DNA of 64,000 bases from Halomonas sp. A40-4 (GTDB lineage Bacteria; Pseudomonadota; Gammaproteobacteria; Pseudomonadales; Halomonadaceae): positions 1,736,001 through 1,800,000 of the forward strand of contig NZ_CP065230.1 of the NCBI RefSeq assembly GCF_015767635.1. The letters are read 5' to 3'. A program made the position numbers and the translations under genes. This document shows, one piece after another, positions 19,067 through 28,842 of this stretch. Numbering within the stretch: the first letter of the stretch is position 1; every line of letters starts with the position of its first letter. Below the pieces are notes generated by a model that made no database searches, was not told the origin of the DNA, and worked only from the letters and a program-made list of their open reading frames with translations.

Positions 19067-19072
19067 TATAAT
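19067..19072 (+). promoter_or_regulatory. Likely -10 element in AT-rich region before cobA
   Basis: A perfect TATAAT lies in a markedly AT-rich tract (about 18985-19150) that contrasts with the GC-rich surroundings. There is no good -35 at 16-18 bp; the A/T runs upstream (about 19020-19060) could act as an UP-like element. It would give a leader of about 85 nt for cobA. The rest of the 258-bp gap between the GGDEF gene and cobA holds no gene I can support. Confidence 0.4.
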
Positions 19073-19163
19073 ACGTTGGTTTAACGTTGCTGATGGCATA
19101 TGTGAGCAAAAAGCATTACGTTTGTGCATATAAAATATTCTTTTTATTCCGATGAGGTGTGTT

Positions 19164-20006
19164 TTGTCGCACAGCACGTCTATACAGGATGGCGCTTGCA
19201 TGAAGGGGCGCGTCAGTTTGGTGGGGGCCGGGCCAGGGGATCCTGAGTTACTGACGCTCAAGGCGTTTAAGCGCTTGCAGAATGCCGATGTGGTGTTGCA
19301 CGACCGCCTGGTTAGCGATGAGATCCTGGCGCTACTGCCGTCAACGGTTAGGCAGTTTTATGTGGGCAAGGCTCGCTCGTCGCACAGTGTCCCCCAGGAG
19401 GGTATCAACCAGGCGCTGGTGGACTGGGCCCGGGCAGGGAATCGCGTGGTTCGACTCAAGGGAGGTGACCCGTTTATTTTTGGCCGTGGAGGGGAAGAGC
19501 TTGAAACCTTGATAGCTGCTGGCGTCCCTGTTGAGGTGATACCGGGTATCACGGCGGCGTCGGGTTGTGCGGCCTATGCCGGTATTCCGCTGACCCACCG
19601 CGACCATGCGCAATCGGTGCGCTTTGTCACCGGCCATCTCAAAAACGGTGAGTGTGATCTGGATTGGCAGACATTGGCACGCCCGGGCCAGACACTGGTG
19701 TTTTATATGGGGCTGGGCAGTGTGGATGTCATCTGCGAAGCGCTGGTCACCCACGGCATGGCGGGAGATACGCCGCTGGCGCTGATTGAGCAAGGTACGA
19801 CTCAACAGCAACAAACCCATATTGGCACCTTGCAGGCGCTGCCTGATGCTTTCTATTCAGGCTATATAAAGCCTCCGACCTTGTTGATTGTCGGTCATGT
19901 AGTGTCATTGAATGCACAGCTGGCATGGTTCGACGTGGATCAGACCGATGCCAAGGGGTTTCGTCACGGTAAGCATCCAACGCCACCCACCGGTTCAGGC
20001 GGCTAG
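19164..20006 (+). CDS. cobA: Uroporphyrinogen-III C-methyltransferase (SUMT)
   Basis: Uses two SAM to methylate uroporphyrinogen III to precorrin-2, the branch to sirohaem and cobalamin. Family motifs are complete: LVGAGPGDPELLTLKA, VLHDRLVS, RLKGGDPFIFGRGGEE, and GIPLTHR. I choose TTG 19164 because GAGG (19154-19157) sits 6 nt upstream. ATG 19152 (no ribosome site) and ATG 19200 (AGGA about 10 nt upstream) are alternatives that do not touch the catalytic fold. It lacks the CysG oxidase/ferrochelatase part, and no other sirohaem or cobalamin gene lies nearby. Confidence 0.9.
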   Translation: MSHSTSIQDGACMKGRVSLVGAGPGDPELLTLKAFKRLQNADVVLHDRLVSDEILALLPSTVRQFYVGKARSSHSVPQEGINQALVDWARAGNRVVRLKGGDPFIFGRGGEELETLIAAGVPVEVIPGITAASGCAAYAGIPLTHRDHAQSVRFVTGHLKNGECDLDWQTLARPGQTLVFYMGLGSVDVICEALVTHGMAGDTPLALIEQGTTQQQQTHIGTLQALPDAFYSGYIKPPTLLIVGHVVSLNAQLAWFDVDQTDAKGFRHGKHPTPPTGSGG

Positions 20007-20167
20007 CGTTAAACAATCAACGCTAGTGTCTTATCGTCAGAGTGGCTAGATACTCTAAGCTGTGTATGCTGGTAGCTAGCAGGCTGATAATTATCACTGT
20101 CTGCTGCCTAATGCGCAGCCAACACCGGTACGCGTAACGCGCAGCGAATACCAAAGGGAGAGGCGAC

Positions 20168-21286
20168 ATGTCAGACGAGCAGCAAACCGATCAAAAGCCG
20201 ACCAATAGCAAGCCAGATATGAAGACACTGTTCCGCGATAATCGCGTGAAGGGGATTGCGGGTATCGCCGCGATCGCAGTGATCTGGGCCATCATGGCGC
20301 AGTCAAATGTCGGCACCAGCCGGGACCGCGTTGCGGCGCTGGAAGAGCAGGTGGCAAACGTTGAGGAAGAAAATACATCGCTGACTCAGCAGCTCAACGA
20401 AGTTGACGATGCCGAAGCAGATCTGTCGGCGTTGCAGGAGGAAATGAATGCGCTTGAAAACCAGCAGTCCGAAGAGCAACAGGCCCTGGAAAACCTCCAG
20501 CAGCAAGTGAGTGACACGCGTTCTGAACTTGAGTCACTGCAGGAAGAGCGCGACGCCCTGCAAACTAACGTTGACGAACTGAACCAACAGGTAAGCGACG
20601 CTGAAAGCGAGCTGACAACGCTGCGCGAAGAGCGTGATCAGGTACAGCAGGCCAGTGAGGAAGCTGACCAGGCACGTCAACAAGCCGAAGAGGCTCGTCA
20701 GAGTGCTGAAAATGCGCGCCAAGAGGCAGAAGAAGCCCGGCAGGAAGCGGCCAGTGAACGTCAGCAGGCGGTTGAAGAGCGTGACGCCGCAAGAGAAACG
20801 CTGGATGACGTCAACACCCAGATCGAGCAGGCGAATGAGCGCTTGTCCAGCCTTCAAGACGACATCGCCAACGCCGAAGCGGAGCGAGCTGAGGTTCAGC
20901 AGGCGCGTGACAGCGCTGCCAGCGAGCGCGATGCACTGCAAGAAGAGGTCGATTCGCTGAAAGCGCTGCGTGAAGAAGAAGAGAATAGCCTGAACGATGT
21001 TCGCAGTGAAATGGAAGATGTCATGGTCGCCATCGAAATGGGCCGCGAGGAACTGGCCAAGATTGAAGACCAGGTGTCCACCCGTGAAGAGCAGCTGGAA
21101 CGCTTGGAAACACAGTTGAATGAGTGGCGTGATGAGCTCTCCACGCTGGATTCGCGTACCGGTAATGCGGCCAACGATGCCGGTGAAAGCACCAGTCAGG
21201 GGGGTAGCGAAGAAGGCGACAGCCAGAGCAGCGAAGAGGCACCCTCTGGCAGCGAAAGTGGTAATCAGGAAGATGAAGCTGGCTAA
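20168..21286 (+). CDS. Membrane-anchored coiled-coil protein, function unknown
   Basis: 372 residues, family not recognised. A short polar N terminus is followed by one hydrophobic segment (about residues 28-45, GIAGIAAIAVIWAIMAQ). Then comes an almost uninterrupted heptad-rich coiled coil from about residue 52 to 335, very rich in Glu, Gln, Ala and Arg with repeated EEA-RQ blocks, and a Ser/Gly/Glu-rich disordered tail. The orientation (positive patch before the helix) suggests the coiled coil is periplasmic. The ribosome site AAAGGGAG is at about 20153-20160. It has its own terminator and no obvious partner: cobA is upstream and mrp downstream. A structural or envelope-spacing role is only a guess. 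Confidence 0.8.
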   Translation: MSDEQQTDQKPTNSKPDMKTLFRDNRVKGIAGIAAIAVIWAIMAQSNVGTSRDRVAALEEQVANVEEENTSLTQQLNEVDDAEADLSALQEEMNALENQQSEEQQALENLQQQVSDTRSELESLQEERDALQTNVDELNQQVSDAESELTTLREERDQVQQASEEADQARQQAEEARQSAENARQEAEEARQEAASERQQAVEERDAARETLDDVNTQIEQANERLSSLQDDIANAEAERAEVQQARDSAASERDALQEEVDSLKALREEEENSLNDVRSEMEDVMVAIEMGREELAKIEDQVSTREEQLERLETQLNEWRDELSTLDSRTGNAANDAGESTSQGGSEEGDSQSSEEAPSGSESGNQEDEAG

Positions 21287-21318
21287 GCACTCTTTCGAAA
21301 TGTCTTAGTCTGGATGAG

Positions 21319-21349
21319 CGGGTGCTGATACGTCAGCACCCGTTCTTTT
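21319..21349 (+). terminator. Intrinsic terminator after coiled-coil gene
   Basis: Perfect 10-bp stem CGGGTGCTGA (21319-21328) / TCAGCACCCG (21333-21342), TACG loop, then TTCTTTT. It lies 32 bp after the stop. Confidence 0.88.
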
Positions 21350-21430
21350 GGGTGCTGGTTTATGATTTGGTCCGCGAGGAGTATGATTCCAGCACTTGTT
21401 GATTCAACGCCAGACGAGGAGTCTGTCTAA

Positions 21431-22231
21431 ATGGAAGGCGTAAAACATATCATCGCTGTGGCCTCGGGTAAGGGTGGCGTCGGCAAATCTACGGTTACCG
21501 TTAACCTGGCGCTGGCGTTATCCGCCCAGGGCTATCGTGTGGGCGTTCTGGATGCGGATATCTATGGCCCCAGTCAGGCGCAAATGCTTGGGGTTGCCGA
21601 GGGTGTTCGGCCGCAGGCAGCGGGTGAAGATAAATTCCTGCCGCTTGAGGCCCATGGGCTGCAAGCCATGTCGATGGCGTTCATGGTCAACACACGTGAA
21701 GCCATGGTCTGGCGCGGGCCGATGGTGGTGGGGGCTTTCCAGCAGATGCTTAATCAAACCCAGTGGGATAACCTGGATTTTCTACTTATCGACATGCCGC
21801 CCGGTACTGGTGACATTCAGTTGACCCTGGCCCAGAAAGTCGCCGTTTCCGGGGCTGTGATTGTGACCACACCGCAAGATATCGCCCTGCTGGACGCGCG
21901 GAAAGGCATCGAGATGTTCCGCAAGGTGAATGTGCCTGTATTGGGCGTGGTTGAAAACATGAGTCTTTACCATTGCGAAAAGTGCGGCCATGAAGCGCCG
22001 ATATTCGGTGCTGGCGGTGGTGACCGTATTGCCGAAGAGTATGAAACCGAGGTATTGGGTCGTTTGCCGTTAACCCTGTCGATTCGTGAGCTTACCGATT
22101 CAGGTCGCCCAAGCGTTGTTTCGGAGCCGGAGGGATCGGTCAGCCAAACGTTTGCCGCGATTGCCACACGAGTGGCGCAGAGCGTGGATGGCCAGAATAA
22201 AGAAAGTCCCACTATTTCCTTCAGCGAGTGA
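21431..22231 (+). CDS. mrp: Mrp/ApbC-type iron-sulfur cluster carrier ATPase
   Basis: 266-residue deviant-Walker P-loop NTPase that holds and transfers Fe-S clusters. Walker A GKGGVGKS is at residues 13-20, with DADIYGPSQ following, DMPPGTGD in the middle, and the cluster-binding CEKC pair about residue 180 in NMSLYHCEKCGHE. The N-terminal DUF59-type domain of longer Mrp proteins is absent, and the protein starts almost at the P-loop. It precedes dcd by 11 bp, an arrangement also known from Pseudomonas. Confidence 0.92.
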   Translation: MEGVKHIIAVASGKGGVGKSTVTVNLALALSAQGYRVGVLDADIYGPSQAQMLGVAEGVRPQAAGEDKFLPLEAHGLQAMSMAFMVNTREAMVWRGPMVVGAFQQMLNQTQWDNLDFLLIDMPPGTGDIQLTLAQKVAVSGAVIVTTPQDIALLDARKGIEMFRKVNVPVLGVVENMSLYHCEKCGHEAPIFGAGGGDRIAEEYETEVLGRLPLTLSIRELTDSGRPSVVSEPEGSVSQTFAAIATRVAQSVDGQNKESPTISFSE

Positions 22232-22242
22232 CGACGTAACCA

Positions 22243-22809
22243 ATGAGCATCAAGTCCGATAAATGGATCCGGCGCATGGCAGAAAGCGATGCCATGATTG
22301 AGCCTTTTGAAGCGGGGCAGGTCCGTTATATTAACGATCAGCGGGTTATTTCCTACGGCACATCCAGCTATGGCTATGATGTCCGGTGCTCGGATGAATT
22401 CAAGGTCTTTACCAATATTCATTCGGCGATCGTGGACCCCAAAGCGTTTGATGATAAAAGCTTTGTTGATGTAAAGGGCGATGTCTGCATTATTCCGCCC
22501 AACTCCTTTGCGCTGGCGCGGACGGTGGAGTATTTCCGTATCCCGCGCAATGTGTTGACGATATGCCTGGGTAAATCGACCTATGCCCGCTGCGGAATCA
22601 TCGTCAACGTCACGCCTCTTGAGCCGGAATGGGAAGGTCACGTCACGCTGGAATTTTCGAACACAACCAATCTGCCGGCTAAAATTTACGCTCACGAAGG
22701 CGTTGCGCAGATGCTGTTCCTGGAATCTGACGAAGTGTGCGAAACCTCCTACAAGGATCGTGGCGGCAAGTACATGGGCCAGCGTGGTGTGACGTTACCG
22801 CGTACCTGA
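22243..22809 (+). CDS. dcd: dCTP deaminase
   Basis: Deaminates dCTP to dUTP for thymidylate synthesis. The 188-residue product has the characteristic [16 protein letters not shown], the catalytic-Glu block [18 protein letters not shown], the [11 protein letters not shown] segment, and the C-terminal [12 protein letters not shown]. It probably shares a transcript with mrp and ends at a strong bidirectional terminator. Confidence 0.96.
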   Translation: MSIKSDKWIRRMAESDAMIEPFEAGQVRYINDQRVISYGTSSYGYDVRCSDEFKVFTNIHSAIVDPKAFDDKSFVDVKGDVCIIPPNSFALARTVEYFRIPRNVLTICLGKSTYARCGIIVNVTPLEPEWEGHVTLEFSNTTNLPAKIYAHEGVAQMLFLESDEVCETSYKDRGGKYMGQRGVTLPRT

Positions 22810-22830
22810 ATAAATGCCTGTCTGCTAAGT

Positions 22831-22866
22831 AAAAAGCCGAGCGGTATTGGCCGCTCGGCTTTTTTT
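22831..22866. terminator. Bidirectional terminator between dcd and purN
   Basis: Stem GCCGAGCGG (22836-22844) / CCGCTCGGC (22851-22859) with a 6-nt loop, flanked by AAAAA on the left and TTTTTTT on the right. It can therefore end dcd transcripts on the plus strand and purN transcripts on the minus strand. Confidence 0.92.
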
Positions 22867-22881
22867 GTGTGCCGGCTTGGC

Positions 22882-23616
22882 CTAGACGGACTCGTCGAGC
22901 TCTTCGGCCGCATCGTCGTGGGACAGTCGCATGCCATGGAGGGACAGGGGGTGGCCGTCCATGGTAGCCCCTTCACCGCTGTATTGAAGGCGTCCCTGTA
23001 AAAACCATTGTACGGCGATGGGCAGGATCAGATGCTCACGGGCCTGGACTTTCTGCTTCAGCGATTCAACGTTATCGTCGGTGGCGACATTGAGTTCGGC
23101 CTGTAACACTACCGGCCCGCCATCCAGTTCCTCGGTAACGAAATGAACGCTGCAACCGTGCTGCTTCACCCCGTCCGCCAGCGCGCGAGCGTGGGTGTTG
23201 AGCCCCTGGTAAGCGGGTAACAGCGAGGGATGGATATTCAGCATCCGGCCCAGAAAGCGCTGCACAAAGCGCGGTGTCAAAATACGCATGAAACCGGCCA
23301 GCACGATGGCGTCGGGCTCATGGCGTTCAATCACCTTGATCAGTGCCCCGTCGTAGGCCTCACGACTATCGTACTCCCGGTGCGGTAGCGCAACAGCATC
23401 GATACCGGCGTCACGGGCGCGTTTTAGGCCATAGGCATCGGCCTCGTTGGATATAACGGCCACAATCTCGCCACCCAGGCGGTCGTGTGACTGCGCCTCG
23501 ATAAGCGCTTGCAGGTTGCTGCCACTACCAGAAATCAACACGACCACGCGGGGTGGCGTAGTGGGCTCTGGGGTCATGTCCGTCAAGGTGTCGCTGTTAT
23601 AGTCGGTGCTGCTCAT
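22882..23616 (-). CDS. purN: Phosphoribosylglycinamide formyltransferase
   Basis: Transfers formyl from 10-formyl-THF to GAR in purine synthesis. Motifs are [28 protein letters not shown], the catalytic [16 protein letters not shown], and [17 protein letters not shown]. At 244 residues it is about 25 longer than usual, with an extra N-terminal polar stretch. The start is kept because its ATG overlaps the purM stop (ATGA); ATG 23577 would give the usual length. The C terminus also has about 15 extra acidic residues. Confidence 0.93.
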   Translation of the reverse strand: MSSTDYNSDTLTDMTPEPTTPPRVVVLISGSGSNLQALIEAQSHDRLGGEIVAVISNEADAYGLKRARDAGIDAVALPHREYDSREAYDGALIKVIERHEPDAIVLAGFMRILTPRFVQRFLGRMLNIHPSLLPAYQGLNTHARALADGVKQHGCSVHFVTEELDGGPVVLQAELNVATDDNVESLKQKVQAREHLILPIAVQWFLQGRLQYSGEGATMDGHPLSLHGMRLSHDDAAEELDESV

Positions 23617-24686
23617 GCCGGCAAATTCTCCAACACCACGGCATCCTGCTTGCGTGGTTCAATCTGTCCCAGTCGGTACACGGTTTCGCCTTGGGCTTCG
23701 AGGTGGCGCATGGTCTGGCTGGCCTCGGCTTCAGGGACGACGACGACCATACCGATACCGCAGTTCAGAACCCGGTACATTTCGGTGTCGGTGACATTCC
23801 CCTGGGTTTGAAGCCAGTCAAATACCGCTGGCCGCGTCCACGCCTGGGTATCGATGCGTGCTGCAAGCGAATCGGGGAGTACGCGGGGGATATTCTCGAG
23901 CAGCCCGCCACCGGTGATGTGTGAAAGCGCATGAACCGATAGGTCGGTCTCCCGTAGCAGGGAAAGCAGTGCCTTTACATAAATGCGCGTCGGTGCCATC
24001 AGGGCATCGCCCAGAGCAACACCGTCGATCTGGGTGTCCAGCGGCGCGTTACCGTGCTCGATAATCTTGCGAATCAGCGAGTAGCCGTTTGAGTGAGGTC
24101 CGGATGAGGCCAGGCCGAGCAAAACGTCGCCTTCCGCCACGCGGCTGCCATCGAGAATCTCGCTTTTTTCGACGACACCAACGCAGAATCCGGCCAGGTC
24201 GTAGTCATCACCTTCGTACATGCCCGGCATCTCGGCGGTTTCACCACCAACAAGGGCGCAGCCTGCCTGCTCGCAGCCAGCACCGATACCGGTGACCACG
24301 TCCGCCGCGATATCGACATTTAATTTACCCGTGGCATAGTAGTCGAGGAATAACAAGGGCTCGGCACCGGCAACGATAAGATCGTTGACGCACATGGCCA
24401 CCAGGTCAATACCGATGGTGTCGTGTTTGCCGAGTGTCATGGCGAGACGCAGCTTGGTACCCACGCCGTCGGTGCCTGAGACCAGTACCGGCTGCTGATA
24501 CCCTTGAGGTAACTCGCAAAGGGCGCCGAATCCGCCGAGCCCGCCCATGACTTCAGGGCGCGTCGTGCGCTTGGCAACGTGCTTGATGCGATCGACCAGC
24601 GCATTGCCAGCATCGATATCAACGCCTGCGTCTTTATAACTGAGTGACGGTCCCGATGAGGCGTGCGAAGAAGAGGTGTCGGTCAT
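23613..24686 (-). CDS. purM: Phosphoribosylformylglycinamidine cyclo-ligase
   Basis: Closes the AIR ring in purine synthesis using ATP. The 357-residue product starts [12 protein letters not shown] and then shows [16 protein letters not shown], the GVGTKLRLA and [14 protein letters not shown] blocks, and [17 protein letters not shown] 24686 is supported by AGGA about 7 nt upstream on the minus strand; a longer frame to 24872 lacks similarity. It overlaps purN by 4 bp and is divergent from perM across a 195-bp shared promoter region. Confidence 0.96.
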   Translation of the reverse strand: MTDTSSSHASSGPSLSYKDAGVDIDAGNALVDRIKHVAKRTTRPEVMGGLGGFGALCELPQGYQQPVLVSGTDGVGTKLRLAMTLGKHDTIGIDLVAMCVNDLIVAGAEPLLFLDYYATGKLNVDIAADVVTGIGAGCEQAGCALVGGETAEMPGMYEGDDYDLAGFCVGVVEKSEILDGSRVAEGDVLLGLASSGPHSNGYSLIRKIIEHGNAPLDTQIDGVALGDALMAPTRIYVKALLSLLRETDLSVHALSHITGGGLLENIPRVLPDSLAARIDTQAWTRPAVFDWLQTQGNVTDTEMYRVLNCGIGMVVVVPEAEASQTMRHLEAQGETVYRLGQIEPRKQDAVVLENLPA

Positions 24687-24881
24687 GACAGGTCCTATGG
24701 AGCAAAGTACGGTGCGATAGTGGCTGGCGTACGTCGCCAGAGCCGGGCAATAATTGAACGGGATTGTAACACCCGGTGGCAAGGCTCGCATCGGCTCGCG
24801 TATGACGTTAACAAAAGCAGGCGGTTTTTCTTTATATCCGGCATAGTAGGCTATCGTGACAGTGGCCATCAAAGGAGTTAT

Positions 24882-25979
24882 ATGCGCAATTCATGGTGGG
24901 GGATCCTGCTATTAGTCCTGGTGTTCGGGCTGTTGTATTTACTGGATGCCGTATTAATGCCGTTTATTGCCGGTATCATCCTGGCGTATCTGGCGGACCC
25001 GCTGGCTAATCACTTCCAGCGTTGGGGAATGAACCGTGCGGTGGCGGTCAGCAGTGTTTTCTGTGTGCTGCTGCTGGTGCTGGTTGTCAGCCTGCTGATC
25101 ATCATCCCGCTCGTGATTCAGCAGTTGAAACAGTTAAGTGACGCCGTGCCGGGTATCTTTGCCTGGGGGGAAAACACCCTGGCGCCGAAGGTGTTCGAGT
25201 GGACCGGTTATGATCTGCGTTCTGAACTGGTCAATGTACGCGAGACGCTGGTCGAGAATTGGCGCGATGCCGGTGGCTACCTGGCCCAGGCACTCGGCCA
25301 GATAGGTCGCTCCGGGATGGCCTTCATATCCTGGGTCACTTACGTGGCGCTGATCCCTGTCGTGACGTTTTACCTGCTACTGGACTGGGATCGTCTTATC
25401 ACCAATATTGCCAATCTGATTCCTCGTCAATGGGCGGATGATGTTAGCCGTCTGGTTGGCCGCTGTGATGAAGTATTGGCGTCGTTCTTGCGTGGACAGC
25501 TGCTGGTCATGCTTTGCCTGGGCATCATCTATGCGAGCGGGTTGACCCTGATCGGGCTGGACTTTGGCTTGTTGATCGGTGTGGTTTCCGGCCTGGTGAG
25601 CATCGTGCCGTTTCTTGGCTTTATCCTGGGGTTGTGTGTGGCGCTGATTGTCGCGCTATTCCAGTTTGGCACCTGGTGGGGGCTTTTGGGTGTTGTCGCC
25701 GTGTTTACGATTGGCCAGGTGGCGGAAAGCGTGGTGTTACAACCTAAGCTGTTAGGCGACAAGATAGGCCTTCACCCGGTCGCGGTTATTTTTGCAGTGC
25801 TGGCGGGAGGTAACTTATTCGGCCTGACGGGGGTGCTGCTGGCATTGCCGGCGGCGGCGGTCATCATGGTGCTGCTACGCGAGGCCAGGGACCGTTACAT
25901 CAACAGTGATCTGTATAACGATGACGATCAAAACGCCCAAGAGGTGCCCGCGATCGGCGATGAGAGGGAGTCTTCATGA
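24882..25979 (+). CDS. perM: AI-2E family transporter (PerM-like permease)
   Basis: 365-residue integral membrane protein with about eight hydrophobic helices and the PerM/AI-2E layout. Features are [29 protein letters not shown] near the N terminus, a large soluble loop (about residues 90-150), and the C-terminal [18 protein letters not shown] and [16 protein letters not shown] blocks. AAAGGAG at 24871-24877 selects ATG 24882. The substrate is not established for this clade. It overlaps hda by 4 bp, and the purN-purM/perM-hda neighbourhood is conserved in Pseudomonas. Confidence 0.9.
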   Translation: MRNSWWGILLLVLVFGLLYLLDAVLMPFIAGIILAYLADPLANHFQRWGMNRAVAVSSVFCVLLLVLVVSLLIIIPLVIQQLKQLSDAVPGIFAWGENTLAPKVFEWTGYDLRSELVNVRETLVENWRDAGGYLAQALGQIGRSGMAFISWVTYVALIPVVTFYLLLDWDRLITNIANLIPRQWADDVSRLVGRCDEVLASFLRGQLLVMLCLGIIYASGLTLIGLDFGLLIGVVSGLVSIVPFLGFILGLCVALIVALFQFGTWWGLLGVVAVFTIGQVAESVVLQPKLLGDKIGLHPVAVIFAVLAGGNLFGLTGVLLALPAAAVIMVLLREARDRYINSDLYNDDDQNAQEVPAIGDERESS

Positions 25980-26680
25980 GCCAGGTGCCGGCGCAGCTGC
26001 CCCTCGGGGTGGGTTTGCGCGACGACGCTACGTTTCATAACTATTACGCTGGCGAGGTCAATGCGGCATTGCTTGATCGCCTTCAGCAGCAGTGGGCGCA
26101 AGCCGGCGAGGATTTTATTTATCTCTGGGGCCTGCCGGGGTCAGGGCGCAGCCATTTATTGCAGGCTGCCTGCCATGCCGCTTCCGATCGAGACAAGCGG
26201 GCCCTTTACCTGCCGTTGGCCGAGTTAGGTCATTTTCCACCATTGATGCTGGAAGATATTGAACGGCTCGACCTGGTCTGTATAGATGATCTGGAGCAGG
26301 TGATAGGCCGGAAGCGCTGGGAGGAAGCGCTTTTTCATGCCTTCAATCGCCTGCGCGATGCCGGCAAGCATCTCGTGATTGCCGCCAATGCGCCGCCCCG
26401 CCAGTTGCAGGTGGTGTTACCTGACCTGGCATCGCGGTTGACGTGGGGCACGGTGTTCCACCTGCATCCTTTGAATGACGATGACCGTCTGGCCGCGCTG
26501 AAGCTGAGGGCCCATGCCCGCGGGATGCAATTGCCCGACGACGTAGGCCGCTATATTCTTCATCGCGGGCCACGCGAACTTGGCGCGCTTTGTCGAGCGC
26601 TGGAAACGCTGGATCAAGCGTCGCTGTCCGCCCAGCGTAAATTGACCATCCCGTTTGTGAAGTCCGCACTGGGCTGGTAA
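25976..26680 (+). CDS. hda: DnaA regulatory inactivator Hda
   Basis: 234-residue AAA+ protein homologous to the DnaA ATPase domain. With the beta clamp it stimulates ATP hydrolysis by DnaA after initiation. The N terminus has a clamp-binding type segment (QLPLGVGLRDDATF), then a Walker A variant LPGSGRSHLLQA (about residues 47-58), the Walker B equivalent LVCIDDLEQV, and sensor-2 region PRELGALCRALETLD. The start overlaps the perM stop by ATGA. Confidence 0.92.
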   Translation: MSQVPAQLPLGVGLRDDATFHNYYAGEVNAALLDRLQQQWAQAGEDFIYLWGLPGSGRSHLLQAACHAASDRDKRALYLPLAELGHFPPLMLEDIERLDLVCIDDLEQVIGRKRWEEALFHAFNRLRDAGKHLVIAANAPPRQLQVVLPDLASRLTWGTVFHLHPLNDDDRLAALKLRAHARGMQLPDDVGRYILHRGPRELGALCRALETLDQASLSAQRKLTIPFVKSALGW

Positions 26681-26708
26681 TGCTGGTCGGCTAATAAGGT
26701 CACGGCCA

Positions 26709-26732
26709 TAAAAAAAGCCACCAGCGGTGGCT
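26709..26732 (-). terminator. Intrinsic terminator after phasin gene
   Basis: On the minus strand, AGCCACC (26716-26722) / GGTGGCT (26726-26732) with an AGC loop is followed by eight Ts. A second, T-less hairpin (26763-26783, CGCATGAC/GTCATGCG) lies between it and the phasin stop. The same stem can slow plus-strand transcripts leaving hda. Confidence 0.82.
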
Positions 26733-26801
26733 GGCGGCTCATCAATCATCGTCTACTTACTGCGCATGACATTCGGTCATGCGAGTGACCCGTTATTCCA
26801 A

Positions 26802-27176
26802 TCAGGCCGTTTTACCCATCTTGCTGGCCGCTGTCTGTGCCTGCTTGATGTTGTCTTCAGTAATCTTCTGACTTTTCTGAACGAAGTCCTGCTGTAGAGA
26901 AACCACGTTATCAGCATCGCTTTTGAGGCGCTCTGCCACTTCTTTGGCGACTTTCTGCTGGTTTTCCATGTAGCTGCGTAGTTCCTCGGCGTCTTTCACG
27001 CTCATCAGCTTGCGTGCCTGGGCAAGACTGGTATCTACGTAGGCTTTCTGCGCATCAAGTTGCGCATTGAAAAGCTTTTCTGTCATGTCGACACTCAGCG
27101 CAGCGTAAGCGCGTGCTGGGGCCATGAAGAAATTATCGAACTGCTGTGTCCATTCGTTGGTGTTGAAAGTACTCAT
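26802..27176 (-). CDS. Phasin family PHA-granule protein
   Basis: 124-residue, mostly helical protein with the Phasin_2-type pattern: NTNEWTQQFDNFFMAPARAYAALSVDMTEKLFNAQLDAQKAYVDTSLAQARKL onward. Such proteins coat polyhydroxyalkanoate granules and limit their size. ATG 27176 is chosen, with AGGAG about 10 nt upstream; an in-frame TTG at 27182 is the alternative. It is monocistronic with its own terminator. It fits a PHA-accumulating halophile, although no PHA synthase is in view. Confidence 0.85.
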   Translation of the reverse strand: MSTFNTNEWTQQFDNFFMAPARAYAALSVDMTEKLFNAQLDAQKAYVDTSLAQARKLMSVKDAEELRSYMENQQKVAKEVAERLKSDADNVVSLQQDFVQKSQKITEDNIKQAQTAASKMGKTA

Positions 27177-27453
27177 AATCAAAAATCTCCTGTTTAGCGG
27201 TGCTAACGCGTTTCGATGAAATGGGTAGCAGCGCCAGACGAAGTGTCGTCCTGTGGTGCTTTCCCTGATGTTCTGCGATGCAGCATAGCAGGCGTTTTTG
27301 TGCAGTGCAACATGGTTGGATAATAAAGCTGATGCCAGATCGCTTGAGTTTTATACTGCGGCCACTAGGCTAGAAATGACGCCGTTTCACGATTGCCCGT
27401 CGGTAAATTATCGTACCGACGTTTATCCGCCGATATCGACAAGGAGGACTACC

Positions 27454-28842
27454 ATGAAAACGCGCATTGAACGCGACAGTATGGGGGAACTGGATGTTCC
27501 TGCCGAGGCGTTGTACGGCGCCCAGACGCAACGCGCAGTGAATAATTTTCCGGTCTCTCACACCCCGATGCCGGTTGCGTTTATTCATGCGATTGCACGC
27601 ATCAAGCTTGCCGCCGCTCAGACTAACCAAGCGCTGGGTGAACTTGATGCTGATCGCGCCGACGCGATCATGCAAGCCGCCCGGGAAGTGATCAGTGGCG
27701 AGCATGACGAGCACTTTCCGGTGGATGTGTTTCAGACCGGGTCGGGCACTTCCAGCAACATGAACGTAAATGAAGTCATCGCCACCCTGGCCAGCCGTCG
27801 TGGTGTTGAGGTCCTGCCCAATGATCACGTCAATATGGGGCAGTCGAGTAACGATGTGATTCCGACAGCGATACATGTGTCGGCCGCATTGGCTGTACAT
27901 GAGTCGCTTCGTCCGGCGCTGGTGCATCTTCGCAGTACGATTGATTCACGAGCTGCCGAGCTTTCGGATGTGGTCAAGACCGGCCGTACGCATCTTATGG
28001 ATGCCATGCCGCTGCGCATGGATCAGGAACTGGGCGCCTGGTCGAGCCAACTGGGTCAGGCCATCGAGCGGCTGGACAGCTGCCTGACGCGGCTATGTCG
28101 GCTGGCGCAGGGCGGAACAGCTGTCGGGACAGGCATTAACGCACCCCAAGGGTTTGCCGACCAGGTGGCCTCCCAGCTAAGTGAGCAAACGGGACTGTCG
28201 TTTAAGCCCAACGATAGCTTTTTCGCCAGCATTGCCTCCCAGGACGCGGCCGTGGAGCTTTCCGGCCATCTCAAAGGCCTGGCGTGCATTGTCATGAAGA
28301 TCGCCAATGACCTGCGCTGGATGAACTCAGGCCCGCTTGCCGGACTGGGTGAAATCGAGCTCGAGGCGCTGCAACCGGGCAGTTCGATCATGCCCGGTAA
28401 AGTGAACCCGGTGATTCCGGAGTCGGCTGCACAGGCCGCCGCGCAGGTTATTGGTCTGGATGCCGCGATAACGGTGGCCGGGCAGAGCGGGAATTTTCAG
28501 TTGAACGTCATGCTTCCCCTGGTGGCCTATAACTTGCTGACGGGCATCACACTGATGACTAGTACCACGCGGCTGTTAGCCGACCGTGCCATTGCGACGT
28601 TCACGGTACGTCGGGACAGCATTGAAACACCGCTCGCTCGTAATCCCATTCTGGTCACGGCGCTTAACAGCGCGATTGGTTACAATGCGGCAGCGGCCAT
28701 CGCCAAGGAAGCTTATCAAACAGGGCGGCCGATCATTGATGTCGCCGAAGAGCACACCGACCTTGGGCGTGACCGCCTTGAGCGCTTGCTTGACCCAGAG
28801 GCGCTTACGCGAGGTGGCGTGCCTGATAACGACAAGGGCTAG
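27454..28842 (+). CDS. fumC: Class II fumarate hydratase
   Basis: Iron-independent fumarase of the TCA cycle. The 462-residue product has YGAQTQRAVNNFP, the GSGTSSNMNVNEVIA block, TGRTHLMDAMPLRMDQE, and the superfamily signature GSSIMPGKVNP. ATG 27454 follows a perfect AAGGAGG (27441-27447); the frame stays open upstream but without similarity. Its stop codon overlaps the stop codon of the convergent EEP gene. Confidence 0.94.
   Translation: MKTRIERDSMGELDVPAEALYGAQTQRAVNNFPVSHTPMPVAFIHAIARIKLAAAQTNQALGELDADRADAIMQAAREVISGEHDEHFPVDVFQTGSGTSSNMNVNEVIATLASRRGVEVLPNDHVNMGQSSNDVIPTAIHVSAALAVHESLRPALVHLRSTIDSRAAELSDVVKTGRTHLMDAMPLRMDQELGAWSSQLGQAIERLDSCLTRLCRLAQGGTAVGTGINAPQGFADQVASQLSEQTGLSFKPNDSFFASIASQDAAVELSGHLKGLACIVMKIANDLRWMNSGPLAGLGEIELEALQPGSSIMPGKVNPVIPESAAQAAAQVIGLDAAITVAGQSGNFQLNVMLPLVAYNLLTGITLMTSTTRLLADRAIATFTVRRDSIETPLARNPILVTALNSAIGYNAAAAIAKEAYQTGRPIIDVAEEHTDLGRDRLERLLDPEALTRGGVPDNDKG

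Noticed and set aside
20003..20026. Hairpin CTAGCGTT/AACGCTAG at the cobA stop as terminator
   Set aside because: No T tract follows and the stem is partly coding, so it may be chance; not listed as a feature.
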